Positions 9,126 to 16,846 of a DNA stretch of 64,000 nt are shown here, one piece after another. Where the stretch lies: contig NZ_JAEMUH010000011.1 of assembly GCF_016461785.1 (NCBI RefSeq), positions 62,001 to 126,000 of the forward strand, given 5' to 3'. Both the position numbers and the translations under genes were made by a program. The notes beneath the pieces are model-generated. The model was not told the DNA's origin, did not search any database, and saw only the letters and a program-made list of their open reading frames with translations. Position 1 is the first letter of the stretch. Each line of letters starts with the position of its first letter. The stretch is from Marinomonas ostreistagni. GTDB taxonomy: Bacteria > Pseudomonadota > Gammaproteobacteria > Pseudomonadales > Marinomonadaceae.

Positions 9126-10154
9126 TTAGCTCAAAACATTGACTATATCCCAAGATATTTCATGATCTGCGATACCTATGATTTCTATGGAAGCAAGGCC
9201 ATTGAAGTCAATTGAAAGTGTTTGCGTGTTGGCATTGTACGAAATATCAGAGATAAACTGAGCCAGTTCTTCGATGCTTTCCAGGCCATACCCAGTGTCA
9301 AATACAATCTGATCACCCTCAATAGCATTGAAATCATTGATGGTAGCATTAGATAAGTCACGCATGACAAACGAATCGCTTCCCGCTCCTCCTTTGCTTT
9401 TTACAGCGTTGGATAAAAGGATCCAATCATCCTCATCGGATCCATAAATGCTAAGCGCATCTGCATACCCGAAATCTGATAAGCTGGTGTCGGAGCTGGC
9501 CTTGTATTCGCTTGAGACTTTTGTGTAGACGCCGTCACTGTCTAAATCGGCATAGAGACTGATTTCCACGCCATGACTTTTGAGTTCGGTCTCATACAGT
9601 ACTCCATCAACAAAAGTATATTTTGAATCGGCTTCTGTCTCGTCTTCAAGTTCGCCAAAGTGATTGTATTCAAACAAGCTTACGAAATTACCTGCATCGT
9701 CAAAAAGAATATGATATCCATCTTTATTGTTTTGGTATTCGTTGCTTAGGGCTTCAATAATGATACTGTCGTCGCTGTCGTTAGATTCTAGATTGCTTTT
9801 TGTGGTGTATCCTGCGTTATCAAGGTCATCTCTGCTTTCATCAGAATCATTGTATTCGCTTGAGACTAAGTGATTTTCCTCTGACTCGTCATCATCTTCT
9901 GCAAAGATTTGCTCTGTAGAATCTAAGTAATACTTAGAAGACTCTGTATAGATACCGTCTGCGTCTAAATCGCTGTAAGTTGTGATCTCCTGCCTTCCAT
10001 CTTCGAATTCAGTTTTTACGATGGTATTGCCATTAATTGAATATGTTTCATCAGAGTCGATCCCCTCATTCTTCCAGCGGCCATCGTCAAATTCCTCGAT
10101 AGCAACCACTAAAGAGCCTTCTATAGAGAATCTAAATAAATCGTTACTAGACAT
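9126..10154 (-). CDS. Acidic, probably type I-secreted protein with EF-hand-like loops
   Basis: I do not recognise a named family for this 342-residue, very Asp/Glu/Ser-rich protein. It has no signal peptide. Two EF-hand-like calcium loops are visible, YSDLDADGIYTE and YADLDSDGVYTK, each inside a similar repeat unit (an acidic strand, a TYSD/LYAD stretch, then the DxDxDG loop). The last ~100 residues look like the C-terminus of type I-secreted proteins: SKGGAGSDSFVMRDLSNATI, then INDFNAIEGDQIVFD and a string of short hydrophobic strands. Only one RTX-like nonapeptide (GGAGSDSFV) is present. A GAGAGGA Shine-Dalgarno supports the ATG at 10154. Secretion through a type I system encoded elsewhere is inferred; function is unknown. 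It is divergent from the LuxR-type gene. Confidence 0.7.
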   Translation of the reverse strand: MSSNDLFRFSIEGSLVVAIEEFDDGRWKNEGIDSDETYSINGNTIVKTEFEDGRQEITTYSDLDADGIYTESSKYYLDSTEQIFAEDDDESEENHLVSSEYNDSDESRDDLDNAGYTTKSNLESNDSDDSIIIEALSNEYQNNKDGYHILFDDAGNFVSLFEYNHFGELEDETEADSKYTFVDGVLYETELKSHGVEISLYADLDSDGVYTKVSSEYKASSDTSLSDFGYADALSIYGSDEDDWILLSNAVKSKGGAGSDSFVMRDLSNATINDFNAIEGDQIVFDTGYGLESIEELAQFISDISYNANTQTLSIDFNGLASIEIIGIADHEISWDIVNVLS

Positions 10155-10341
10155 GAGTGCAATCCTCTCTTTTAATTTTATTGTCGGTCTGAGGTCGCCT
10201 AGTGATAGGGTTGGATAACCTCTTCATGTTTTCAAGTCTATGTAATGTCATGTTCTTGTGGACATAGGACTAGTAGAGTAAGAGAGCGTTTTAAGACGGT
10301 AATATATGGTCATATGACTAAAGTAATATGAGGTTAACTGC

Positions 10342-10887
10342 ATGATAAATAAAGCTTACTTGTTCTTTCGTGAGAAGCTGAGTATTTATATGTGCTTACT
10401 AGGTGTCAGCATTCTATTCTTTGGTTTCGATATAGTTTTTGATTTCTGGACGCATGCTTTTGATAATTTGCCTTATAAAGGAAGCCAAATTGCCCATCTT
10501 ACGTTTGAAATATTGGCTTTTATTGCGCTGATATCGGCTTTACGCTCGGCTTACCAACACAAAAGATCTTTAGAGGTGAGAGCGACGAAGGCCGAAACTA
10601 CGGTGTCGGTATATCAGAGAGGCGCAGATGCACTACTCTATGAGAAGTTTTCAGCAGTGAAACTTACGAATGCAGAGCAAGAAGTAACTCTTTTTATACT
10701 CAAAGGCCTGTCGCCAGCAGAAATAGGGGAAATCAGAGGCACTACCGTAGGAACTGTTAAAGCTCAGACGACTTCGATTTTCCGAAAATTAGACGTTAAA
10801 TCACGCGTTGAATTGATGTCAGTCTTGCTTCATGAAGTGCTTGATATAGATCAGTTGGCCCATTCAAAAGATACAAAATCTAGTTAA
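10342..10887 (+). CDS. Membrane-anchored LuxR-type (GerE HTH) regulator
   Basis: The 181-residue protein has two predicted membrane spans (IYMCLLGVSILFFGFDIVF near residues 15-33, and LTFEILAFIALISAL near 50-65), a short linker helix, and a C-terminal LuxR/GerE HTH (LTNAEQEVTLFILKGLSPAE, TTVGTVKAQTTSIFRKLDVK). There is no receiver or autoinducer-binding domain, so the signal is probably sensed in or by the membrane. The AT-rich upstream region contains the palindrome GTCATATGAC at 10309-10318, a possible operator for itself or for the divergent secreted-protein gene. The secreted-protein gene and the nearby envelope genes are possible targets; this is inference. Confidence 0.8.
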   Translation: MINKAYLFFREKLSIYMCLLGVSILFFGFDIVFDFWTHAFDNLPYKGSQIAHLTFEILAFIALISALRSAYQHKRSLEVRATKAETTVSVYQRGADALLYEKFSAVKLTNAEQEVTLFILKGLSPAEIGEIRGTTVGTVKAQTTSIFRKLDVKSRVELMSVLLHEVLDIDQLAHSKDTKSS

Positions 10888-11069
10888 TAGAGAGATGCTT
10901 ACCTTCCTTGTTAGGGCCTAATTTGACTAAGAAAGCGTTGGTTAAAGCCATGATTTAAGCCCTAATTTAATGAATATAAAATAGAATCACTCTTACTTTT
11001 TGCGTCAGCTTTTGGTAAAAACTAATTTTGTAACTTTGAGTAATGCACTAGCACATGAAGAGAGGATGG

Positions 11070-11888
11070 ATGTTTCATAAATTGAGGATGTGCTCCTTTG
11101 CGGTATTGGCGAGCTTTTCTCTATCATTTGCTTGGTCTGATACTCATGAAGTGAATCATGATGATGCCATTACTTCTGTTACCCAGTTTGATCAACAGTT
11201 GCTCGATTCATCTGAAGGACAGGAATTAGCAATGTATTTATCGAGTATCCGTGTGGGTGACTCTAAAACGGATATCGATGCTTTATTAGGTACGCCTTAC
11301 AGTGTAGAGCATATTTTGGATGGTACCCGATGGGACTACAATATTAGTGTGCCAACGTCCTCGGATGCTTTTATGGGGTGCCAATACCGACTCGAATTTG
11401 ATGAAAAAGATGTCCTACGATCCGCTGACTGGCGAAAGAGCGTTTGTGATTTGCTTTATCGACAAAATATCAACTCTGGATTAAAGGCTGATCAAGAGCA
11501 AAGAGTGGAAACCTTTTCTTTACTCAGTGATGTATTGTTTAGTTTTAATCAGTATCAATTAAGTCAGCAAGGAGTTCGCTCACTGGATGCCTTTGTTGAA
11601 AAAATCTTATCTCGTTACCAATCACCTGTGGTAACAATTACAGGGTACACAGACAGTATCGGTTCACCTGAAGCGAATTTAAGACTTTCAAAATGGCGAG
11701 CAAGAGAAGTGGGTAAGCGCTTTTTGGCAAAAGGTTTACCTCAATCACAAGTGTTAATAAAAGGTTTAGGGGAAAGTGCCCCGATTGTTGAATGTGCCAG
11801 TGAAAGAGAAGATAAGGCATTAATTGAGTGCCTTGCTCCAAACCGTAGAGTGGAGATTGAAATCTACGAAGCATCAACGGCTTCTTGA
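11070..11888 (+). CDS. BamE-like / OmpA-domain fusion envelope protein
   Basis: This is a 272-residue exported protein. A signal peptide (VLASFSLSFAWS, cleavage soon after) is followed by a segment that resembles the SmpA/BamE fold (SSIRVGDSKTDIDALLGTPY ... WDYNI), and then an OmpA-C peptidoglycan-binding domain (VTITGYTDSIGSPEANLRLS, GLGESAPI, NRRVEIEI). Two ATGs are possible; the one at 11070 has a GAGAGGA motif upstream, while the one at 11055 has none, so 11070 is preferred. Each module is familiar separately; their fusion is less common. A role tethering an outer-membrane complex to peptidoglycan is inferred. It precedes the peptidoglycan-binding gene and the Tad locus in the same orientation. 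Confidence 0.78.
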   Translation: MFHKLRMCSFAVLASFSLSFAWSDTHEVNHDDAITSVTQFDQQLLDSSEGQELAMYLSSIRVGDSKTDIDALLGTPYSVEHILDGTRWDYNISVPTSSDAFMGCQYRLEFDEKDVLRSADWRKSVCDLLYRQNINSGLKADQEQRVETFSLLSDVLFSFNQYQLSQQGVRSLDAFVEKILSRYQSPVVTITGYTDSIGSPEANLRLSKWRAREVGKRFLAKGLPQSQVLIKGLGESAPIVECASEREDKALIECLAPNRRVEIEIYEASTAS

Positions 11889-12000
11889 GTTATTAAGATT
11901 GGATGGCGATAATACCGCCCAGTGGTTTAAGTCTAAAGTATACGACTTAACAAATATTTATGTCTTGGGACGCTACAGTTCGATTAGTAGGAAATTGTCA

Positions 12001-12987
12001 GTGAGTACGAAGAAAAAACGATTGTTACTAGGCTCCGTGCTAACCGCCTTAGCGCTTCATTTGCCTTATTCCATGGCCCAGACAGCGACTGCTTCGAGTA
12101 ATTCTACAATGGAGCAACCTGTCTCTATTCCATCTCCAGCAGATTTGGAAGTGAACCCTGGCGAATGTTGGGTGTATGGTCAGATTAAACCTCGTGCGAT
12201 CGAAAAAACGGTCGCAGTTACGGTAAAAGATTCTCACACCACCATAGAAGTGACGCCAGCAGAGATTAAACGCGGATATAAGCAAGTTGTTACCCGTGAG
12301 GGCACAGTAACTTATCGCCTGCAGCCTGCAACATACAAGCGCGTAACCGAACAAGTATTGGTCCGCCCTGAAACTACTCGCTTTGTTAAAGTGCCTGCTG
12401 TTTACGAAGAGCGTCAGAAACGTGTTGTAGTAGAAGAAGCCCGCACTGTTATTGAGCAGTGTAGTTCATTTGGTGGTGCAGCAGCTTTTTGTGCGAAAGA
12501 AATTCCAGCCAAAGAGCAGTGGGTAAAAGTGCAGGTTTTGGTTCAGCCAGAACAAAGTAAGGTAGAGGTTGTACCTGCTAAGTATGAAACTGTCACAAAG
12601 TGGGTGGTTGATCAGCCGGCTCGAGTAGTTGAAGTGTCGCTTGCTCCAAAATTGGAGGAAGTGCCTGTGGATGAGGTCGTTAAGCCTGCTAGTGCTAACC
12701 CACGTCAAGTGCCAGCTCAAACTCGTCAGATGCAACTTAAATCCTATTCGGGTAAGCCTAAGATGGTAATGCGTCGTGCTGTTTGTAATGATGACCTAAG
12801 CTCAAACCTAATTTTAAGTTTGCAGCAGCGACTGTCTGACATTGGCTATCAGCCTGGACCTGTGGATGGTATGCTAGGCGAAAAGACGATCCAAGCATTG
12901 CAAGTGTTTCAGGGGGAAAACGGGTTGGCAGTGGGCGCGATAACGTTTGAATCATTAGATTCGTTAGGGATTCATTACAACCAGTAA
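12001..12987 (+). CDS. Exported peptidoglycan-binding protein with V-P-A repeats
   Basis: Starting at the GTG at 12001 (AGTAGGA ~8 nt upstream) the protein is 328 residues and begins with a good signal peptide (KKKRLLLGSVLTALALHLPY, cleavage after SMAQ). An in-frame ATG at 11824 would overlap the upstream gene by 65 bp and bury the signal peptide, so it is rejected. The middle consists of degenerate repeats of the form V-x-PA-x-Y-x(3)-V (LQPATYKRVTEQVL, KVPAVYEERQKRVV, VVPAKYETVTKWVV). The C-terminus is a PG_binding_1 domain (LQQRLSDIGYQPGPVDG, KTIQALQVFQ). It is periplasmic or outer-membrane associated by prediction. No catalytic domain is visible. A Rho-independent terminator follows. Confidence 0.78.
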   Translation: MSTKKKRLLLGSVLTALALHLPYSMAQTATASSNSTMEQPVSIPSPADLEVNPGECWVYGQIKPRAIEKTVAVTVKDSHTTIEVTPAEIKRGYKQVVTREGTVTYRLQPATYKRVTEQVLVRPETTRFVKVPAVYEERQKRVVVEEARTVIEQCSSFGGAAAFCAKEIPAKEQWVKVQVLVQPEQSKVEVVPAKYETVTKWVVDQPARVVEVSLAPKLEEVPVDEVVKPASANPRQVPAQTRQMQLKSYSGKPKMVMRRAVCNDDLSSNLILSLQQRLSDIGYQPGPVDGMLGEKTIQALQVFQGENGLAVGAITFESLDSLGIHYNQ

Positions 12988-13013
12988 TCTTAGAGCCAAA
13001 TTGATTCTTATCA

Positions 13014-13050
13014 TGAAAAAGCCAATGCATCCAACGCATTGGCTTTTTTT
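13014..13050 (+). terminator. Rho-independent terminator
   Basis: The stem GCCAATGC (13021-13028) pairs with GCATTGGC (13036-13043) around a 7-nt loop. It is followed by seven Ts and preceded by AAAAA, so it could work in both directions. It ends the peptidoglycan-binding gene and separates it from the Tad locus. Confidence 0.9.
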
Positions 13051-13449
13051 GTAGAAAGAGTGTTAGCTTTGTTGCAAAGTGTATCTTACATAATGTAGTG
13101 GCTGTTAAAAGTAAGCGATTTCTGAAAGAAAATTTACTGTCGGAGTGTTTTCGTTTACATTGTGTAACAAAAGTGGCGGCTTTGATGGTTTTTTGTTCGT
13201 TGACCTTGGTCAGAAACAAGGTAGTATTGAAGATATGTCTTCATAAAAGTATTGAATTCCATTGTTGCCATTTGGTAGGGAAGTCAGTGGATTATTAAGT
13301 AAAAATATCTGTTTTTACTCTATAATTAAATCAAGTGTTAGAGTTTGGTGCTGGTGTAATATTTGCATAACACCAATTCTGTAATGTGTATTTTTACTAA
13401 GTCAGCGTATCGTTGTCTTATTTGATAAATTAAATAATGGAGTGTCAAA
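13051..13449. other. Intergenic leader region of the Tad locus
   Basis: This ~400-bp AT-rich stretch lies between the terminator and flp. It holds no gene that I trust: a GTG-started 66-codon frame at 13098-13298 lacks any family feature or Shine-Dalgarno. It contains the candidate sigma-54 element described separately and the inverted repeat TGGTGT(13352-13357)/ACACCA(13370-13375). It most likely carries the promoter and 5' UTR of the pilus operon. Confidence 0.5.
13352..13367 (+). promoter_or_regulatory. Candidate sigma-54 (-24/-12) promoter for flp
   Basis: TGG at 13352-13354 and TTGCA at 13363-13367 keep the invariant GG-N10-GC spacing of sigma-54 promoters. The CACG part of the -24 element is not conserved. 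Transcription would start near 13378, about 70 bp before flp. No activator site was identified. Confidence 0.3.
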
Positions 13450-13650
13450 ATGTTGACTAAACTTTTTGCTAAAGCGCAAGCCTTCATGGGGTCTCGTGAA
13501 GGTGTTACAGCAATCGAATACGCAGTTGTTGCGGTTGCTATCGCAGGCATTGCTGCGGCAGTGTTTGGTTCAGATGGAGGTCTTCAAACTGCACTAACAA
13601 CAGCTATGACAACTCTATCTGGGTTTGTTACTGGCACTACTGGCTCATAA
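13450..13650 (+). CDS. flp: Flp-type IVb major pilin
   Basis: This 66-residue prepilin is the structural subunit of the Tad/Flp pilus. The leader ends at Gly18 and the mature protein would begin VTAIEYAVVAVAIAGIAAAVF, with the invariant Glu at +5 and Tyr at +6 that define Flp pilins. The short Gly/Thr-rich C-terminal tail is normal. Cleavage would be by the TadV peptidase encoded next. Only one flp copy is present. As the first gene of the locus, after a ~400-bp leader and 25 bp before tadV, it is likely the most expressed. ATGGAGTGTCAAA precedes the start. Confidence 0.95.
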   Translation: MLTKLFAKAQAFMGSREGVTAIEYAVVAVAIAGIAAAVFGSDGGLQTALTTAMTTLSGFVTGTTGS

Positions 13651-13675
13651 TTCTGTATTAAAGTACGACATTTAG

Positions 13676-14137
13676 ATGTTTTTCTGGGGAATCTTGTACT
13701 TTTTTGTACTGTTTTTTCTAGTAAAAATATCGATAAGTGATTGTGTTTCAAGAACTGTTAAGCACTTTGATTTAAGCTGCTTGACAGTTCTTTTGTTATT
13801 GTCATGGATTTATCAGCCCAATTATCAAATTCTGACGACCAGTCTGGTGCTTCTAGGTATAGGCTTTGTCTTGCACTGTTTTGGTGTGCTAGGTGCGGGA
13901 GATACCAAGCTTATTGTCGTCTTAACACTAGGAGTATCTCCTGAGATGATGCCAATAATGTTATATGGCACGGCTTTCTTTGGCGGATGTCTTGTTCTTG
14001 TGTTTTTGGCGTACGGTCTTGTCGTTGGAATGTCTAAAGTACGTGATAAAGGCTTACCTTTTGCTGTACCCATTTGCATGTCTGGTTCTCTGGCAATTTT
14101 TTTTTCGTATTTAAGTTGGTTTGATCTTCACAGCTAG
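13676..14137 (+). CDS. tadV: Prepilin peptidase TadV/CpaA
   Basis: This 153-residue integral membrane aspartic peptidase would process Flp and the TadE/TadF pseudopilins. It is a single-domain A24 peptidase without the methyltransferase half found in PilD. The second catalytic Asp lies in the GxGD motif (FGVLGAGDTKLIVV); the first is probably the Asp in ISISDCVSRTV near residue 22. Four to five hydrophobic segments are visible. It sits between flp and rcpC, the typical Tad order. Confidence 0.93.
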   Translation: MFFWGILYFFVLFFLVKISISDCVSRTVKHFDLSCLTVLLLLSWIYQPNYQILTTSLVLLGIGFVLHCFGVLGAGDTKLIVVLTLGVSPEMMPIMLYGTAFFGGCLVLVFLAYGLVVGMSKVRDKGLPFAVPICMSGSLAIFFSYLSWFDLHS

Positions 14138-14146
14138 GAAGTATTT

Positions 14147-14986
14147 ATGCGTTCAAGGTTCTTGATGATAGTGTCTCTAATTATCTTAGGCATCGGTCTA
14201 ATTGGGATCTTGGTTTTAAAGGCGACATCTACCTCTTCGACTACGTCAAATCAATCTGCTGCCTCAGCACCTGTCGTGCAAGAGAAAACTTTCCTTGTGT
14301 GGGTAGCCAAGAAGGAACTATCGATAGGGGAGCCTATTACACGTCAAGCTCTCCGTTTAGAGAAAATGTCAGAGGCCAAAGCACTAGAGTTCGGTATCAA
14401 GCAAGATACTTCTATGGAATTTGTCGATGGCATGGTAGCTAAAAGAGAAGTTTCTGAGTCGCAACCTATTTATCCCGAAGACATTTCTTACCCTGGGCAA
14501 AGCGGTTACGTTGAGCTTATTATTGAGCCAGGCTATGTGCCTGTTTCTATTTCGGTTCCCAAGACTTCTGTCGTTGGTGGTGGTATTACTGAAGGGTCGA
14601 CCATTGATTTATTAGTGTTAACATCATCCACCCAAAACCTGTCAGGAAGACCTAAAATTGTCGATTTAGATAGCGTATCGCTAGCTCCTTTGTTTACTGG
14701 AATTAAGGTTCTTCAGGTTAATTTACCAAAACAGGATCCTACGGTGACCAGTAAGCTTTCTAGTTCACCTAACACCGAAGCTACTTCTTCTGAAATTTCG
14801 CTAGTGCTTCAATTGACCAGAAAGCAAGTCGCTAAGCTGACTATTGCAAAGACGATTGCGCAACTTGAAGTGCACCTCTCAACAGGGGAAAGCTTAGTGT
14901 CTGATTTAACTGCCGATTCCGGAGATATTCTTTCCGATTATAAGGCGGTTCGTGAATTACGCTCTCAATCGCAGATTCTTCAATAA
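14147..14986 (+). CDS. rcpC: Tad pilus assembly protein RcpC/CpaB
   Basis: This 279-residue protein has an N-terminal membrane anchor (FLMIVSLIILGIGLIGILVL), a Ser/Thr/Ala-rich linker, and a SAF domain (WVAKKELSIGEPITRQALRL ... VDGMVAKREVSESQPIYPED) followed by the RcpC/CpaB beta domain (GYVPVSISVPKTSVVGGGIT). CpaB/RcpC proteins sit in the periplasm and help the secretin; the SAF fold may bind glycan. It begins 9 bp after tadV. The next gene starts only 10 bp after its stop if the second GTG is used. Confidence 0.9.
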   Translation: MRSRFLMIVSLIILGIGLIGILVLKATSTSSTTSNQSAASAPVVQEKTFLVWVAKKELSIGEPITRQALRLEKMSEAKALEFGIKQDTSMEFVDGMVAKREVSESQPIYPEDISYPGQSGYVELIIEPGYVPVSISVPKTSVVGGGITEGSTIDLLVLTSSTQNLSGRPKIVDLDSVSLAPLFTGIKVLQVNLPKQDPTVTSKLSSSPNTEATSSEISLVLQLTRKQVAKLTIAKTIAQLEVHLSTGESLVSDLTADSGDILSDYKAVRELRSQSQILQ

Positions 14987-14996
14987 GGGCTTACGT

Positions 14997-16331
14997 GTGG
15001 CAAAGTATTTACTCGTTTTAGTAACTCTCATTTTTAGTAGCCCGTTTATTTGGGCTCAAGAGCTCCTCAATCTTGCCGAAGGAGATGCGCGCCCAATCTC
15101 TACCAAACAAGAAATTGGTTCGGTTTTTATTACCGATCCAGCAATTGCCGACTATCAGGTCATAGACAAAAATAAAATTGTTGTTTTTGGTCGCGGCGTA
15201 GGTAAAGCAGCATTGTTAATTTTTGACGATGATGGCGAGACCATTTTTCAACGTCAGCTCGTTGTCAATCAGAGTATGGTGCATATACAGCAAAATATTG
15301 AAATGCGCTATCCAAATGCCGATGTCTCAATTTTCAATTTAGGTGATAAGGTTGTTTTGAGCGGTACGGTTGCGACCGAAGAAGAAAAAGACGGCATATA
15401 CATATTAGTAGGTGAGTTATTAGGCAAACCCTCTGAAAACCAAGACATAGAATGGAAACTGAATGACAACCAATCGCTGACGATGGATTTCATGCGTAAG
15501 CGAATCTTTACCGGTGTTGTGAATAATATCGAAGTGGCGTCGACCAAGCAGATTAACGTCAAAATCTCAGTGGCAGAAGTGTCGCACTCACTGATGCAAA
15601 ACTTTGGTTTAGAGTTTGCTACCAGCTCACAGTCTTCTGGGGTGTTTGTTAATGCCTTAGGTAGTTTCTCAAGTGACACCATCATTCGAGCGATCACAGC
15701 GATTAACGATGACGAAATTGGACAAGTCTTGGCTGAGCCAAATTTGTCGGTGATTTCTGGAGAAACGGCGAGCTTCCTAGTGGGTGGAGAGTTGCCTATT
15801 GCAACCGCTTACGACGATGAAGTTCAAATTACCTACAAAGAGTTCGGTATTCGTTTAGAAATGATGGCAAAGGTAATGAGAGACGACAAAATACGCGTTT
15901 CATTACAGCCCGAAGTGAGTTCGATTGATACGCAATACGGCGACTCAACTTACAATATTCCAGCGTTTAAAACTCGTCGAGCGCGAACAACCGTTGAGTT
16001 GGCGGACGGCCAAAGCTTTGTTTTAGGTGGCTTGCTGAATAATGAAGAGCGTGAACTACTACGTAAAATTCCTTACATTGGCGACATACCAATATTAGGC
16101 TCTTTGTTTCGATATACTGAGACAGAGCGTAACAAAACCGAGTTGCTGATTATTGCCACAGTCAATCTGGTAAAACCAATTTCTGCAGAAGATATTCAGC
16201 TGCCAACGTTCCAAAGAACGAGTAATCTAGATCGCTTCTTTGTCATTCCTGAGAAGACTTATTTCAGCTCAAAACCTGAAACTAAGCAGATAAGTGAAGA
16301 TATTCTGTCTCAGGGGGGCTTTAAACAATGA
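14997..16331 (+). CDS. rcpA: Tad outer-membrane secretin RcpA/CpaC
   Basis: RcpA forms the outer-membrane channel of the Tad pilus. The GTG at 14997 has AAGGG seven bases upstream and begins directly with a signal peptide (KYLLVLVTLIFSSPFIWAQ), so it is preferred over the GTG at 14952, which would overlap rcpC. The protein is then 444 residues: an N-terminal pilus-secretin domain (GSVFITDPAIADYQVID), a BON-like domain (ADVSIFNLGDKVVLSGTV), and a type II/III secretin domain (VLAEPNLSVISGETASFLVG, LRKIPYIGDIPILGSLF). The final ~40 residues are a divergent tail. Its stop overlaps the next start by 4 bp. Confidence 0.95.
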   Translation: MAKYLLVLVTLIFSSPFIWAQELLNLAEGDARPISTKQEIGSVFITDPAIADYQVIDKNKIVVFGRGVGKAALLIFDDDGETIFQRQLVVNQSMVHIQQNIEMRYPNADVSIFNLGDKVVLSGTVATEEEKDGIYILVGELLGKPSENQDIEWKLNDNQSLTMDFMRKRIFTGVVNNIEVASTKQINVKISVAEVSHSLMQNFGLEFATSSQSSGVFVNALGSFSSDTIIRAITAINDDEIGQVLAEPNLSVISGETASFLVGGELPIATAYDDEVQITYKEFGIRLEMMAKVMRDDKIRVSLQPEVSSIDTQYGDSTYNIPAFKTRRARTTVELADGQSFVLGGLLNNEERELLRKIPYIGDIPILGSLFRYTETERNKTELLIIATVNLVKPISAEDIQLPTFQRTSNLDRFFVIPEKTYFSSKPETKQISEDILSQGGFKQ

Positions 16332-16840
16332 AAACACTATTGATTTTGTTAAGTGCTTTGAGCATTTCTTTAGTGGGCTGTAGTTCTGTTGAACCAAGTA
16401 GAAATGGGCCTGCCATAGATATTTTTCCAGTTGAACATAACTTATCGATTAAAGTGTCATCGACAAACTTAGAAGCGGCTAAAAAGCAACTGGCGTTGTT
16501 TATACACCAAAACAAGCAAATTTTGCTGACTCAAACCGTAAAGTTAGATTGGCGAGACAACAGCGCTAAAACTCTGTTTCAATTCGCAAAAAGTCATCTA
16601 CTTGATTTAGGTGTACCACCCTACCGAATATTAGAGAGCTCAACCCCATCTGCTGCAAAAAATCGGTTTAACTTTGAAATACAGGTTATTCAGTATCAGG
16701 TGAGTGATCGAACTTGTGAAGAAGTAATCTCACAAGACTATTTTTTAGCGGATGACGGATGTTTTACTGAGAATGCTCGATGGAAAAGCATGGTTGCACC
16801 TGAACGTATGTTTCCTAGCCTTCAACGAGTTCAGGAGTAA
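16328..16840 (+). CDS. Small Tad-locus lipoprotein in the RcpB/CpaD position
   Basis: This 170-residue protein begins with a lipoprotein signal peptide ending LSISLVGCSS, so Cys18 would be lipidated. The rest is a small domain without a motif I can name with certainty. Its place between the secretin and tadZ matches rcpB (Aggregatibacter) and cpaD (Caulobacter), which encode outer-membrane proteins needed for the secretin. The phrase KVSSTNLEAAKKQLALFI and a C-terminal Cys pair (DRTCEEV, DDGCFTE) are the only distinctive features. The ATGA overlap with rcpA implies translational coupling. Confidence 0.75.
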   Translation: MKTLLILLSALSISLVGCSSVEPSRNGPAIDIFPVEHNLSIKVSSTNLEAAKKQLALFIHQNKQILLTQTVKLDWRDNSAKTLFQFAKSHLLDLGVPPYRILESSTPSAAKNRFNFEIQVIQYQVSDRTCEEVISQDYFLADDGCFTENARWKSMVAPERMFPSLQRVQE

Positions 16841-16846
16841 TATGCG

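Noticed and set aside
11824..12000. Longer start for the peptidoglycan-binding protein
   Set aside because: It would overlap the upstream gene by 65 bp and place 59 residues before an otherwise ideal signal peptide.
13098..13298. 66-codon frame in the Tad leader region
   Set aside because: GTG start without SD, Cys-rich random-looking sequence and no recognised feature.
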